A stretch of DNA of 58,770 nucleotides from NCBI GenBank assembly GCA_910575725.1, contig CAJTFE010000033.1, forward strand, positions 1 through 58,770. Direction: 5' to 3'. The stretch is from Clostridia bacterium. GTDB taxonomy: Bacteria > Bacillota > Clostridia > Lachnospirales > Lachnospiraceae. Below the pieces are notes generated by a model. That model saw only the letters and a list, made by a program, of their open reading frames with translations. It had not been told where the DNA came from and ran no database searches. Made by a program: the position numbers and the translations under genes. Of the stretch, positions 7,886-16,322 are shown piece after piece (within the stretch, counting starts at the first letter, position 1; each line of letters starts with the position of its first letter).

Positions 7886-8469
7886 TGGAATTAACGCCAG
7901 AAATGATTACATTAGGAACTGAATTAGCATCAATTGCAGGAAGAAAAAGTGTAGAAGCAATTTTTGATAAGATAAGAACAGTAAAGAAAAAGGGAGACAA
8001 AGATGAAATTATAAGTAACTTGGAAGAGATTATAAATGATCTTATATCGGATAAAAATAGACTTATCCAGATTTCGCAAGCCTATGAAGAAAATTTAATA
8101 ACACAGAAGATAACACAAGAAGAGATTGATTATATAACAAATAGTATTATTCCATTATTGGAAGAATTTTTAAAACAAAGTAGTCAAGATGATTCAAGAA
8201 AAATTCAGGATGGTATAAATGCTATTAAACCAATTTTGTCAAAAGAAATATTTAATATAATGCAAATTTTAGGTTTCAATTTTAAAGAGGCAATTGGAGA
8301 GCCACTGACAGAACTATTAGCTGCTTTTATAAGAACGAAGATTAATACGACTGAAAGATCCTTGGAAATTCAAATGCTTGCACAGCAACGAGAAGTTGAA
8401 TATTTAAAAATATGTCAAGATAAAAAAGCATATAATAGACTTATGAGTATTTATCAGAGAAACAAATAA
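7885..8469 (+). CDS. Uncharacterised helical protein
   Basis: This 194-aa protein matches no family I can name. It is rich in Glu, Lys and Ile, has no obvious membrane segment or signal peptide, and looks all-helical. GGGAGGA at 7871-7877 provides its ribosome site, and its ATG overlaps the stop of the hsdS stub, so the two should be translationally coupled. It lies between hsdM and an IetAS-type pair. It may be an accessory gene of the lost restriction system or a passenger of the island. Confidence 0.7.
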   Translation: MELTPEMITLGTELASIAGRKSVEAIFDKIRTVKKKGDKDEIISNLEEIINDLISDKNRLIQISQAYEENLITQKITQEEIDYITNSIIPLLEEFLKQSSQDDSRKIQDGINAIKPILSKEIFNIMQILGFNFKEAIGEPLTELLAAFIRTKINTTERSLEIQMLAQQREVEYLKICQDKKAYNRLMSIYQRNK

Positions 8470-8511
8470 AGTATAAGGTTTATATGGCCAGAACATTTTG
8501 GTGTAGCAATA

Positions 8512-8545
8512 AAACACGGGGCCGGCATCTCTCGTCCCCGTGTTT
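8512..8545 (-). terminator. Terminator
   Basis: A perfect 10-bp GC-containing stem pairs 8512-8521 with 8536-8545. On the minus strand it runs into TTTTATT, so it best serves the DUF3892 gene that ends at 8564. It may also stop plus-strand transcripts from hsdM. Confidence 0.75.
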
Positions 8546-8563
8546 CACGTACTATTTACTAAT

Positions 8564-8839
8564 CTAACACCTTGGTAGTTTTAATAAGTTATCATATGGT
8601 GTGTCATTTGGTTCGGAACGCACATATTTTTCTCCGTTTGAACTTAATGCCGGAATTAAGCTTGGATAGGGATAAATATTTACCTGGATAGAACAGGGAT
8701 TAGATTTGATAAAATCATATAGGGTTGATTTTAGAAAAAAGCCAGGATTTGTGCATCCCTCAATATAGATTTCGGATATTTCTGTAACTTTGGCTGAATA
8801 TTCATAGCCTGTCTTCATTCTTATTTTAGTAGCTTTCAT
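8564..8839 (-). CDS. DUF3892-like small protein
   Basis: This 91-aa protein ends in NGEKYVRSEPNDTPYDNLLKLP, close to the (EY)LRSNPDGTxxNNLxxLP ending of DUF3892 proteins. An N-terminal ATKIRM strand also fits that family. The function of DUF3892 is not known; members are frequent near mobile and defence genes. A GAAAGGA ribosome site precedes the ATG. It points away from the ATPase-protease pair and has its own terminator. Confidence 0.65.
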   Translation of the reverse strand: MKATKIRMKTGYEYSAKVTEISEIYIEGCTNPGFFLKSTLYDFIKSNPCSIQVNIYPYPSLIPALSSNGEKYVRSEPNDTPYDNLLKLPRC

Positions 8840-9153
8840 GTAAAAATGTTTCCTTTCTAAAGTTATAATTTGACATTTATGTTAACAATAAAAAAGAAAC
8901 AATAACGAACGGATGTTTAGATTGCTTATGAAAGGATTCTATGTTACACTATGTTTTGGGAAGTACATATGTACACAGAAGCCAGTAATCTATTCGTTTA
9001 GATGCTGGTTTCTTTCTTTATTGGTACTTTTCTTTACATTGAATATATCATGTCCAAAGTGGGAAGTTAAGAATAAAAAATATTTTTGTCCCAATATTGA
9101 CAAAATTGTCCCTATTGTTTATGATATAAATATCAATAGCAGAGGTGAAGTAT
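8840..9153. promoter_or_regulatory. Divergent intergenic region before the ATPase-protease pair
   Basis: This AT-rich 314-base gap separates the divergent DUF3892 and ietA genes and must hold their promoters. A weak open frame runs from 8913 but lacks a ribosome site and has an atypical Cys- and Phe-rich composition, so I treat it as non-coding. I could not fix a single convincing -35/-10 pair. Confidence 0.4.
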
Positions 9154-10188
9154 ATGAAGAAGAAAAGTGTTCTTAATCTTATAAAGTATTATTCAGAAAA
9201 TAATGACGCAGGTTTTCGAAATGAGGCTTATGACATAGCAAGGGAGTTTGATGCGTCAGGCGATGCCCAGTTAGCGGAATACATTATGGCATTACTGTCA
9301 GATGCCAATACCTTTGTACCGCAGATGGGCCAGAACGAATCGGCATTTTTTGAAAAAATTGAACCGACAAATGACAGCTTATGGCTGCCGGACAGTATTA
9401 CCCAGGATTTGCTTGGAATCGTACATGCAGTTGCCCATGACGCCGGAATCAATAAATTTCTTTTTCAGGGGGCACCCGGCACAGGGAAAACAGAGGCAGT
9501 AAAGCAGTTGGCACGAGTCCTGGAAAGGGAAATTTACATGGTTGACTTTGCTGCTGTGATAGACAGCAAATTGGGACAAACGCAAAAGAACATTTCTGAG
9601 CTTTTTAAAGAGGTGGCAGCCTTTGTGCATCCAGAAAGGGTGGTTATCCTTTTGGACGAAATTGATGCAGTTGCATTAGATCGAACAAATATAAATGATC
9701 TTAGAGAAATGGGAAGAGCCACATCTGCAATGCTAAAAGGATTGGATTATATGAATGAAAAGGTGGTGGTGGTTGCAACAACAAATTTGTTTTCCCATTT
9801 TGATAAAGCGCTGACCAGAAGATTTGATGCCGTTATAGATTTCAACCGCTATTCGCAAAAGGATTTAATGACCATTGCAGAAGAATTTTTAAATAAATTT
9901 TTAACGAAATTTAAATTGGGAAACAAGGATATCCGTATGTTTCGGAAAATAATGGCGCTTCTTAATCCAATACCTTATCCGGGGGAGCTGAAAAATTTGA
10001 TTAAGACGGCAGTAGCTTTTAGCGATCCGGAGGATGGAAGCGATTATTTGAGGAGACTATATGATACAATTACGGGAGAAAAACCGGAAGATTTTAAAAA
10101 ATTACAGGGGCAGAATTTTACCGTACGTGAAATCGAAATTTTGACGAAAAAATCCAAAAGTACGGTGGCAAGAGAGCTAAAGGAGTAA
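9154..10188 (+). CDS. ietA: AAA ATPase of an IetAS-type anti-phage pair
   Basis: This 344-aa protein has Walker A GAPGTGKT at 106-113, Walker B VVILLDEID at 163-171 and a sensor/arginine region VVATTNLFSHFDKALTRRFD. About 90 N-terminal residues precede the ATPase core. The extreme C-terminus (TVREIEILTKKSKSTVARE) looks like a small helix-turn-helix. The ATG at 9154 suits the AGGTGA site better than a GTG at 9145. The stop lies 4 bases before a subtilisin-like protease gene. ATPase-S8 protease pairs of this arrangement were described as IetAS and reported as phage defence. Confidence 0.82.
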   Translation: MKKKSVLNLIKYYSENNDAGFRNEAYDIAREFDASGDAQLAEYIMALLSDANTFVPQMGQNESAFFEKIEPTNDSLWLPDSITQDLLGIVHAVAHDAGINKFLFQGAPGTGKTEAVKQLARVLEREIYMVDFAAVIDSKLGQTQKNISELFKEVAAFVHPERVVILLDEIDAVALDRTNINDLREMGRATSAMLKGLDYMNEKVVVVATTNLFSHFDKALTRRFDAVIDFNRYSQKDLMTIAEEFLNKFLTKFKLGNKDIRMFRKIMALLNPIPYPGELKNLIKTAVAFSDPEDGSDYLRRLYDTITGEKPEDFKKLQGQNFTVREIEILTKKSKSTVARELKE

Positions 10189-10192
10189 GCAT

Positions 10193-12433
10193 ATGAATCA
10201 TATTTTGCAGTTAAAAGGAAAATTTAAGCAAAGAAAGAATACCAATAGTTTTGGTCCCATAAATCTTCCGAAAGGATCGATAGTTACAGAAAAACATATT
10301 TATAACCTAAAAATGCAATTAATGAATTTGGAGACACGCTGGAAAAACGAGCCGCCCTTAGGCGGAGCTTTAATTAGCGTACATTACAAATGTATTGTTG
10401 CAAAAAGTAATAGACTTCAGCTTCTGCTGGGAGAAAAAAATATGCATCCGAATATATCCATCCGAGGTGCAAAATTTATGGATGAGATGCATGGAAATGA
10501 TATAAGGAAAAAGCATGTGTTTACTTACTTTGTTTCTTTTGAGGCACTTCGCAGATCTATAGAATATTTGGAAAAATGTGAGCAAGTGTTAAGACGCTGT
10601 TTTAATGGGCAGATTTCCGAAAAGGATACGGAGCTTATTAATTGTGGAAAATACAATGATGATTTAATGGCAAAAACAACATTTTTTAAAGTAGTTGTAG
10701 ATGCAAATTATGTTGAGAGGTTTGCTCTTGATCAGGCAACAGAGAAAATAAAGGAGCAATCCATTATAACAATCTATAAGACAGGTGTTAAAACAACGGA
10801 ACTGCTAAGTAGATTCGGCATAGATATGATCAATGCGAAAATGATTGATGAAACGACTTTGCGCCTGGAGCCAAGAGAAATAGAGATATTGCAGAACAAT
10901 GCCTCTTATTTAATTGCTATGCATGTGAATGATTTTGCTGAGATTGCTTTGAATGATCCGATTTTAGTGGGAGCAGAGGATATTATCTCTATTCCAGAGC
11001 CTGGGAATGAGCCAATCGTCGGAGTAATCGACACACAATTTGATGAGAGCGCATACTTCCATAAATGGGTTCAATATGAAAATCGATTAGATCCGAATAT
11101 TACAATAGGTTCAGAGGATTGTTTTCATGGAACGGCAGTCTCATCTATTATTGTGGATGGCCCGTCATTTAATCCTGGCTTGCAAGATGGCTGCGGCCGG
11201 TTCCGGGTAAGGCATTTTGGTGTGGCTACCGCAGGCCGGTTTAGTTCATTTGCCATTTTAAAAATGATTAGGGATATCGTGGCGAAGAACAGAGATATTA
11301 AAGTATGGAACCTGTCTTTAGGGTCAGCTATGGAGATTGATCCGAATTTTATTTCCCCAGAGGGTGCGGAACTGGATCGAATCCAATGCGAGTATGATGT
11401 GATTTTTGTTGTTGCAGGGACAAACAAAGGAAGAAGAAATGCTGGCAGTGTCAAAATAGGGGCTCCGGCAGATTCATTAAATTCCTTAGTGGTGAACGCT
11501 GTAGATTTTCATGGAAGGCCTGCTTCTTATACACGAACGGGTCCCGTCTTGTCTTTTTTCTATAAGCCAGATCTCTGTTATTATGGCGGTGACGGTGTTG
11601 AGAAAATCACAGTTTGCGAGCCGCTTGGTATGGCATCTGTATGTGGAACTTCATTTGCGGCGCCATGGATTACACGAAAAATGGCATATTTAATCCATAT
11701 TGTAGGATTAAGCAGAGAGGTTGCGAAAGCTTTGATTATCGATTCCGCAGCAGGCTGGAACCGTAAAGATACAAAAGACTTTACTATGGGATATGGAATT
11801 GTCCCAATTAAAATAGAAGACATTACACATTCTCAAGATGATGAGATAAGATTTATAATGAGTGGAACAATTGATGAGTACGAAACTTATACCTACAATA
11901 TACCCGTTCCTCAAGATATGAATGCATATCCGTTCTTTGCAAAGGCTACTTTGGCATATTTTCCGGGAAGCAATCGAAATCAGGGTGTCGATTATACCAG
12001 CACGGAAATGGATCTTCATTTTGGAAGAGTGATTGAAAAGGATGGGAAAGGAAGAATTAAGGCTATCGACTATAATAAACAGGCAGACGAGGGCATTCAA
12101 AATATCTATGAGGAAGATGTGAGAAAGCTGTACCGCAAATGGGATAATATTAAGCATATCAGCGAAGAACTAAAAGACAATGCAAGGGCCAGAAAAGCAT
12201 ATCCGGGAGGTGTCTGGGGATTAAGTATCAAGACAAAGGAGCGTTTGGCGCCAAAGGCCGGAAGAGGCTTGCATTTTGGTGTTGTTGTCACTCTGAAAGA
12301 AATGAATGGAGTGAACCGAATTGACGATTTCATTAAGCTCTGCATGGTAAGAGGATGGCTGGTGAATGAAATTGATGTTCAAAATCAGATTGATATTTAT
12401 AATAAAGCAGAAGAGGAGATTGTTTTTGAATAG
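10193..12433 (+). CDS. ietS: S8 (subtilisin-like) protease of an IetAS-type anti-phage pair
   Basis: This 746-aa protease has the full catalytic triad: Asp280 in GVIDTQ, His312 in FHGTAV and Ser487 in CGTSFAAP, with Asn411 as the likely oxyanion residue. No signal peptide is visible, so it should act in the cytoplasm. About 270 residues precede the protease domain and 200 follow it, probably for regulation or target recognition. AAAGGAG lies before the ATG, and the gene is coupled to the ATPase gene. The family and the defence role come from known IetAS systems; the trigger is unknown. Confidence 0.85.
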   Translation: MNHILQLKGKFKQRKNTNSFGPINLPKGSIVTEKHIYNLKMQLMNLETRWKNEPPLGGALISVHYKCIVAKSNRLQLLLGEKNMHPNISIRGAKFMDEMHGNDIRKKHVFTYFVSFEALRRSIEYLEKCEQVLRRCFNGQISEKDTELINCGKYNDDLMAKTTFFKVVVDANYVERFALDQATEKIKEQSIITIYKTGVKTTELLSRFGIDMINAKMIDETTLRLEPREIEILQNNASYLIAMHVNDFAEIALNDPILVGAEDIISIPEPGNEPIVGVIDTQFDESAYFHKWVQYENRLDPNITIGSEDCFHGTAVSSIIVDGPSFNPGLQDGCGRFRVRHFGVATAGRFSSFAILKMIRDIVAKNRDIKVWNLSLGSAMEIDPNFISPEGAELDRIQCEYDVIFVVAGTNKGRRNAGSVKIGAPADSLNSLVVNAVDFHGRPASYTRTGPVLSFFYKPDLCYYGGDGVEKITVCEPLGMASVCGTSFAAPWITRKMAYLIHIVGLSREVAKALIIDSAAGWNRKDTKDFTMGYGIVPIKIEDITHSQDDEIRFIMSGTIDEYETYTYNIPVPQDMNAYPFFAKATLAYFPGSNRNQGVDYTSTEMDLHFGRVIEKDGKGRIKAIDYNKQADEGIQNIYEEDVRKLYRKWDNIKHISEELKDNARARKAYPGGVWGLSIKTKERLAPKAGRGLHFGVVVTLKEMNGVNRIDDFIKLCMVRGWLVNEIDVQNQIDIYNKAEEEIVFE

Positions 12434-12634
12434 TTTTTGATTCAATGAATCTTTGCCAGCCACTTATTTTGACCTTCATGTCTGGTCCACTGTCGGAACT
12501 GCCAAAGTTTAAATATGAATAAGGTTATGATAGAAAAAATCGAGAAATAGAATCTTCTATTTCCACAAGGTAGTGGTTTACCAGCCCTCAAGTACATTAT
12601 ATAATCATTTTAAATGGAATAGGGGGAAATGCAT

Positions 12635-13051
12635 ATGGCATATGATTTGGAAAAAGAAAAAAGAGAAGCAATCGCCGCAGGACATCGGGCTCTCAACAGC
12701 TTAAGGGCTGCACAGAGTGATTTGAACAGTGCAAAAAGTTGGGGCCTATGGGATATGTTTGGCGGAGGATTTTTTTCTACCATGATCAAGCGTTCCAAAA
12801 TGGATGCTGCAAAACAAAATATGGATCAGGCAAAATACGAACTTCAGAATTTCAGCCGGGAATTGAGAGATGTAAGCATCTCTTATAATCTGGAGATGGA
12901 AACGGGTGATTTTCTTTCCTTTGCGGACTGGTTCTTTGACGGATTTATTGTAGACTGGATGGTTCAGGACAGGATCAACAATGCAGGAAGCCAGGTTGCG
13001 GAAGCCATTGGGCAGGTTGAAAATATCCTGAGACGGCTGCAAAGCTTTTAA
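12635..13051 (+). CDS. Conserved small helical protein of unknown function
   Basis: This 138-aa protein begins MAYDLEKEKREAIAAGHRAL and includes the glycine-rich stretch SWGLWDMFGGGFFSTM followed by a basic region. The rest looks like an amphipathic helical hairpin. It has no signal peptide, and its hydrophobic stretches are too short to be sure membrane spans. The ATG at 12635 is preferred over 12629 because of the distance from AGGGGG. A membrane-associated role is conceivable. Its stop is 7 bases from the convergent XRE gene. Confidence 0.65.
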   Translation: MAYDLEKEKREAIAAGHRALNSLRAAQSDLNSAKSWGLWDMFGGGFFSTMIKRSKMDAAKQNMDQAKYELQNFSRELRDVSISYNLEMETGDFLSFADWFFDGFIVDWMVQDRINNAGSQVAEAIGQVENILRRLQSF

Positions 13052-13058
13052 GCGGCCG

Positions 13059-13574
13059 CTATTTTAATCGTTCTTTTTCCGCATTCAATAGCTCAATATT
13101 AATATTATTCTCGCTGGCGGTTTTATCCACCCACAGATTCAGCGAATCAACGGCAAGGGATACCTCATCCAGCTTTTTGCTGATAAATGCAAAGTCCTTG
13201 ATCTCGTCATCCGTTATCTTTCCATCCCGGGCAATCTGGATAAGGCGGCCGGTTAAGGGATTGATTTCGTTTAAGCTGGCGATGGTTTCTAAAATGATAT
13301 TGGATAACTCCGACACCTCAATTTCCGGAACATAGCGGGCTCCGATGGTACATTTGTGGGAACAGTAGTAATTGCACAGGTCCGGTCTTTTGTAGCAATC
13401 CGCCATTTGAACAATATCATAAGGCGTGGGCTCCTGCAGCTCGTATTCGATTTTTTCAATTCTGGAGGCAGAGATGCCGGCCATCTTCTCGCTGGCCTTT
13501 TCACGTGTCAGGCCCTGTTCTTCCCGGCAGAGCTGATAAATGTTTTTATTTTCCCGTACGGATTGTTTGCCCAT
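13059..13574 (-). CDS. XRE-family helix-turn-helix regulator with Cys motif
   Basis: This 171-aa protein has an N-terminal XRE helix-turn-helix (LCREEQGLTREKASEKM, then SASRIEKIEYE). A small Cys cluster CNYYCSHKC follows and may bind a metal. The C-terminal half is helical. GAGGAAGTGA precedes the ATG. It is transcribed toward the previous gene from its own promoter at 13661-13689. It may control the neighbouring small genes; no target is shown. Confidence 0.8.
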   Translation of the reverse strand: MGKQSVRENKNIYQLCREEQGLTREKASEKMAGISASRIEKIEYELQEPTPYDIVQMADCYKRPDLCNYYCSHKCTIGARYVPEIEVSELSNIILETIASLNEINPLTGRLIQIARDGKITDDEIKDFAFISKKLDEVSLAVDSLNLWVDKTASENNINIELLNAEKERLK

Positions 13575-13604
13575 AATAAATCACTTCCTCATTTCTCGAA
13601 GATT

Positions 13605-13689
13605 GAGAAATACACCAGGTTATATCTCTTTATCCGGCGTGTATTTTTCTCCTGTCATTTATTATACTGAAAACATGTGGAAACGGCAA
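13605..13689 (-). promoter_or_regulatory. Promoter and inverted repeat in the leader of the XRE gene
   Basis: On the minus strand, TTGCCG (13684-13689) and TATAAT (13661-13666) are 17 bases apart, a near-consensus promoter. From about +4, an imperfect inverted repeat pairs 13636-13651 with 13605-13616. It could be an autoregulatory operator or a leader hairpin. Confidence 0.65.
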
Positions 13690-13718
13690 GAATAAGTAAT
13701 ACAGAATGGGATGAGCGG

Positions 13719-13838
13719 ATGGGTACGGAAAAACGGATGCAGCTAATTCGGATGCTTGAAAAAATGGAGCAGAATCCGGAGTTTAGCAAAAAAATAGGAA
13801 TCAGAAATAAATCGGATTTCAAGCCGGAAAAGAGCTGA
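13719..13838 (+). CDS. Possible 39-aa small protein
   Basis: A frame of 39 codons encodes MGTEKRMQLIRMLEKMEQNP followed by EFSKKIGIRNKSDFKPEKS. The composition is charged and looks like a real soluble small protein with one helix. The ribosome site is weak (GGGATGAG). It stands first in a run of small plus-strand genes. It could equally be spurious. Confidence 0.4.
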   Translation: MGTEKRMQLIRMLEKMEQNPEFSKKIGIRNKSDFKPEKS

Positions 13839-13906
13839 GAGCGTGACCGGAAGACTTATTTCATTTTAGTGAGCCAGCGGTGTGGGCTGGCAGATGGAGG
13901 TTAAAA

Positions 13907-14119
13907 ATGTTAACACTGTTATTTGCAGTATGTATGATTTGGTTTTTTGGAAAATTATTTTTGTTTGGTCTTAAGGCGACTTGGGGAATAACAAAATTTT
14001 TGCTTACAATTGTGCTCCTGCCGTTTGTTTTAATTATAATGGCTGTCAGCGGAATGTTTTACATAGCTTTTTTCATATTGATTGTGGGCGGTATTATAGC
14101 AGGCATCAGTAAAAATTAG
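13907..14119 (+). CDS. Small membrane protein with two helices
   Basis: This 70-aa protein consists of two hydrophobic spans (about 2-20 and 30-66, the second possibly two short helices). TGGAGG lies 8 bases before the ATG at 13907. No family is recognised. It lies in the small-gene run after the XRE regulator. Confidence 0.6.
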   Translation: MLTLLFAVCMIWFFGKLFLFGLKATWGITKFLLTIVLLPFVLIIMAVSGMFYIAFFILIVGGIIAGISKN

Positions 14120-14296
14120 AGAATATTACAGGGAAGCCAGCTGGGATGTGATTTTGTTACGTTCGGGCTGGCATTCATATCTTCTGGGTGGAACGAGAAA
14201 ACCGGAATTGCTGCTGTGTGGGAAATTGAGCAGCGGACAATTCAGGGTCAGGCCGCCGCTTAAGGCGGATAATACAAGACAGAATAAGGGGGAAAC

Positions 14297-14713
14297 ATGA
14301 GTCAGATACTGGATGAACATTTACAGAAAAATGAGAAAATAGAAAGAGCAATCGCAGATTTGCAGCAGGAGCCAACACAGGAGATGCTGGCACATGTGCT
14401 GACGGTTATTCGCCGCCGGATGAATGATGGAGGCCAGTTGGTTGTTGCGGTGGATGTGTCAAAAGGGAATGCTCAGATGAATGCACAGGCCATTAAAACA
14501 GAGGATGGAGGCGTCTGGTGGTCTGCCTTTACCAGCTTTGAGGAAGAAATGAGAGGAAACAGCCGTGTGATGTCTACTTTTTTGGGAAGTATGAAACAAC
14601 TGTTTGAGATAGCCCTAAGGACCGATGGAATCAATGGTATCATCATCAATCCCTTTAATCGGACTATTATGCTGGATAAGGAATTAATAGGGATTATTCT
14701 GGGAGAGAACTGA
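14297..14713 (+). CDS. SseB-like domain protein
   Basis: This 138-aa protein matches the SseB N-terminal domain in layout. It has an N-terminal helix, the strand QLVVAVDVSKG, an aromatic segment GGVWWSAFTSFEEE and the ending GIIINPFNRTIMLDKELI. SseB was first described as a secretion-associated protein, but in Firmicutes the domain is widespread and uncharacterised. A ribosome site AAGGGGGA precedes the ATG. The Smr gene follows closely. Confidence 0.7.
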   Translation: MSQILDEHLQKNEKIERAIADLQQEPTQEMLAHVLTVIRRRMNDGGQLVVAVDVSKGNAQMNAQAIKTEDGGVWWSAFTSFEEEMRGNSRVMSTFLGSMKQLFEIALRTDGINGIIINPFNRTIMLDKELIGIILGEN

Positions 14714-14816
14714 TTTGAAAGAACCGTATGGCATGGCAGATTTATCTGCATGGTTTAGGGTAAACATGGGTTTGCGAAAAAAGTTTTCGAAGCTTTTTAA
14801 GAGGAGAATGGTTCAT

Positions 14817-15068
14817 ATGCTATCAGGAATTATTGAAATTGATGTTCATGGAAAAAATGTTGAGGAAGCATTTAAGGAAATAAGAAAACAGTTGAACAGG
14901 GCAAATGCAAGTGTATATCGGATTCGGGTTATACATGGATATCACAGAGGTACCAGAATCCGTGATGGCATTCGGGAAGAATTTGGATATGAAAGGGAGC
15001 CGAAAATAAAACGCATTACAATGGGGGGCAACCCTGGGATTACGGAGTTGGTATTGCGGGAGTTGTAA
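14817..15068 (+). CDS. Smr-domain protein
   Basis: This 83-aa single-domain protein has the Smr motifs IDVHGKNVEEA and RVIHGYHRGTRIRDGIRE. Smr domains nick DNA or cleave RNA in MutS2 and related proteins; stand-alone versions are poorly studied. The ATG at 14817 lies 10 bases after GAGGAG. Longer starts at 14808 or a TTG at 14715 are possible but lack good spacing. The gene ends the plus-strand accessory run. Confidence 0.75.
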   Translation: MLSGIIEIDVHGKNVEEAFKEIRKQLNRANASVYRIRVIHGYHRGTRIRDGIREEFGYEREPKIKRITMGGNPGITELVLREL

Positions 15069-15081
15069 GGAAGAAGATACT

Positions 15082-16065
15082 TTAAGAATTGCGGTATTCT
15101 ATTGGAGACATGTGGTAATACTCTTGAAATTTTTTGTAGAAAAACCCTTGATTTTCATAGCCGATTTCTCGAATGATTTCTAAAACCGGCATATTTGTAT
15201 TTTTAAGAAAAAATCCGGCTTGGATCATGCGCTGGGTAATAAGAAGTTCTTTAAAAGATTTCCCTGTATGTTTTTTTACATAAGAACTCAGATAGTTAGG
15301 ATGAAATCCAAAGATATCAGCGACGGAATTCAAGGTGGCCGTCAGATAATTGGATTCTATATATCGGAGAATCAGTAATAGCATCTCATTGTTATTGCTG
15401 TCATTTGGCTCTGCAAGAGGATGCTTTTGGTACATGCGCAGAAGCTGGGAAAACAATATGATCATATAGGCATCCATAATCTCATCACTACAGATTTTAG
15501 AATCATAATATTCACAGAGAAGCTGCTGGATAATGAAGTGGATATGAATATCAGGCTGTTTATGAAAAATCAGGTATTGATACTTGCCTTGCTTTTCACG
15601 AAGGGCATCAACGAGAAAACGGGAAACAAGCCCCTGCGTAGACAGTCTGGATAGAAAGTTTGATGTAAAAAAATCTTTTCGCATATCAATTGTAATAACG
15701 ATATCTTCCTCAGAAAGAGGCCGGATTTCATGAATCGTGTTCCTATCCAGGATGCACACATCTCCTTTATGCAAGGTTATTTCTTCGTCGTTTATAAATT
15801 GCGTCATTTTTCCATTATATATATAAATAAGTTCTATGACAGAGTGAATATGTTTCGGCGTAGAAGTAAAACGCGACTGTTGACTAAGACAGATATTATG
15901 CTGATTCATAATAGAGTCAAACTTAAAGACGTACAATTCTTGGCCATCCAAAACTATTTTTTCAATATGTTTGTACCGGCTGCTTAAACGTTCCGGATAT
16001 TCCCGATGATACAATTCCCTTGAAGATAGTTTTCTTAGTTTATTTTCTAATTGGCAGAGATTCAT
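15082..16065 (-). CDS. AraC-family regulator of the beta-glucoside PTS locus
   Basis: This protein of about 327 aa has an N-terminal cupin-type sensor domain (HIHSVIELIYIYNGK region) and a C-terminal double helix-turn-helix (VADIFGFHPNYLSSYVKKHT, then IREIGYENQGFFYKKFQEY). The ATG at 16065 is preferred because AAAGGAG is too close to the one at 16071. It diverges from the EIIBC gene at 16323, which it probably activates in response to a beta-glucoside. Confidence 0.88.
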   Translation of the reverse strand: MNLCQLENKLRKLSSRELYHREYPERLSSRYKHIEKIVLDGQELYVFKFDSIMNQHNICLSQQSRFTSTPKHIHSVIELIYIYNGKMTQFINDEEITLHKGDVCILDRNTIHEIRPLSEEDIVITIDMRKDFFTSNFLSRLSTQGLVSRFLVDALREKQGKYQYLIFHKQPDIHIHFIIQQLLCEYYDSKICSDEIMDAYMIILFSQLLRMYQKHPLAEPNDSNNNEMLLLILRYIESNYLTATLNSVADIFGFHPNYLSSYVKKHTGKSFKELLITQRMIQAGFFLKNTNMPVLEIIREIGYENQGFFYKKFQEYYHMSPIEYRNS

Positions 16066-16322
16066 ATGCATTCTCCTTTAATACTCACAAATTATATCTA
16101 TAGCAGGCTTTTTCACACCAGACAAAAGAGAAAGATTAAAAGTATTATATTAATAAAAACTTTATGCGTCAAGCAAGCAATAAGAACGGATTAAGTTTGG
16201 TAAGTGATTATATTTTGTTCCGAAATTGTGGGCTATGACGATTTCTCATATGATGTAAATGTAAGAACCGGTTCACAAAAGATAACTAAGGAAAAAAAGG
16301 AAAGCAGGAAGGAGTAACAAAG

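Noticed and set aside
8913..9176. 87-codon frame before the ATPase gene
   Set aside because: There is no ribosome site, the composition is odd, and it overlaps the ATPase start in another frame.
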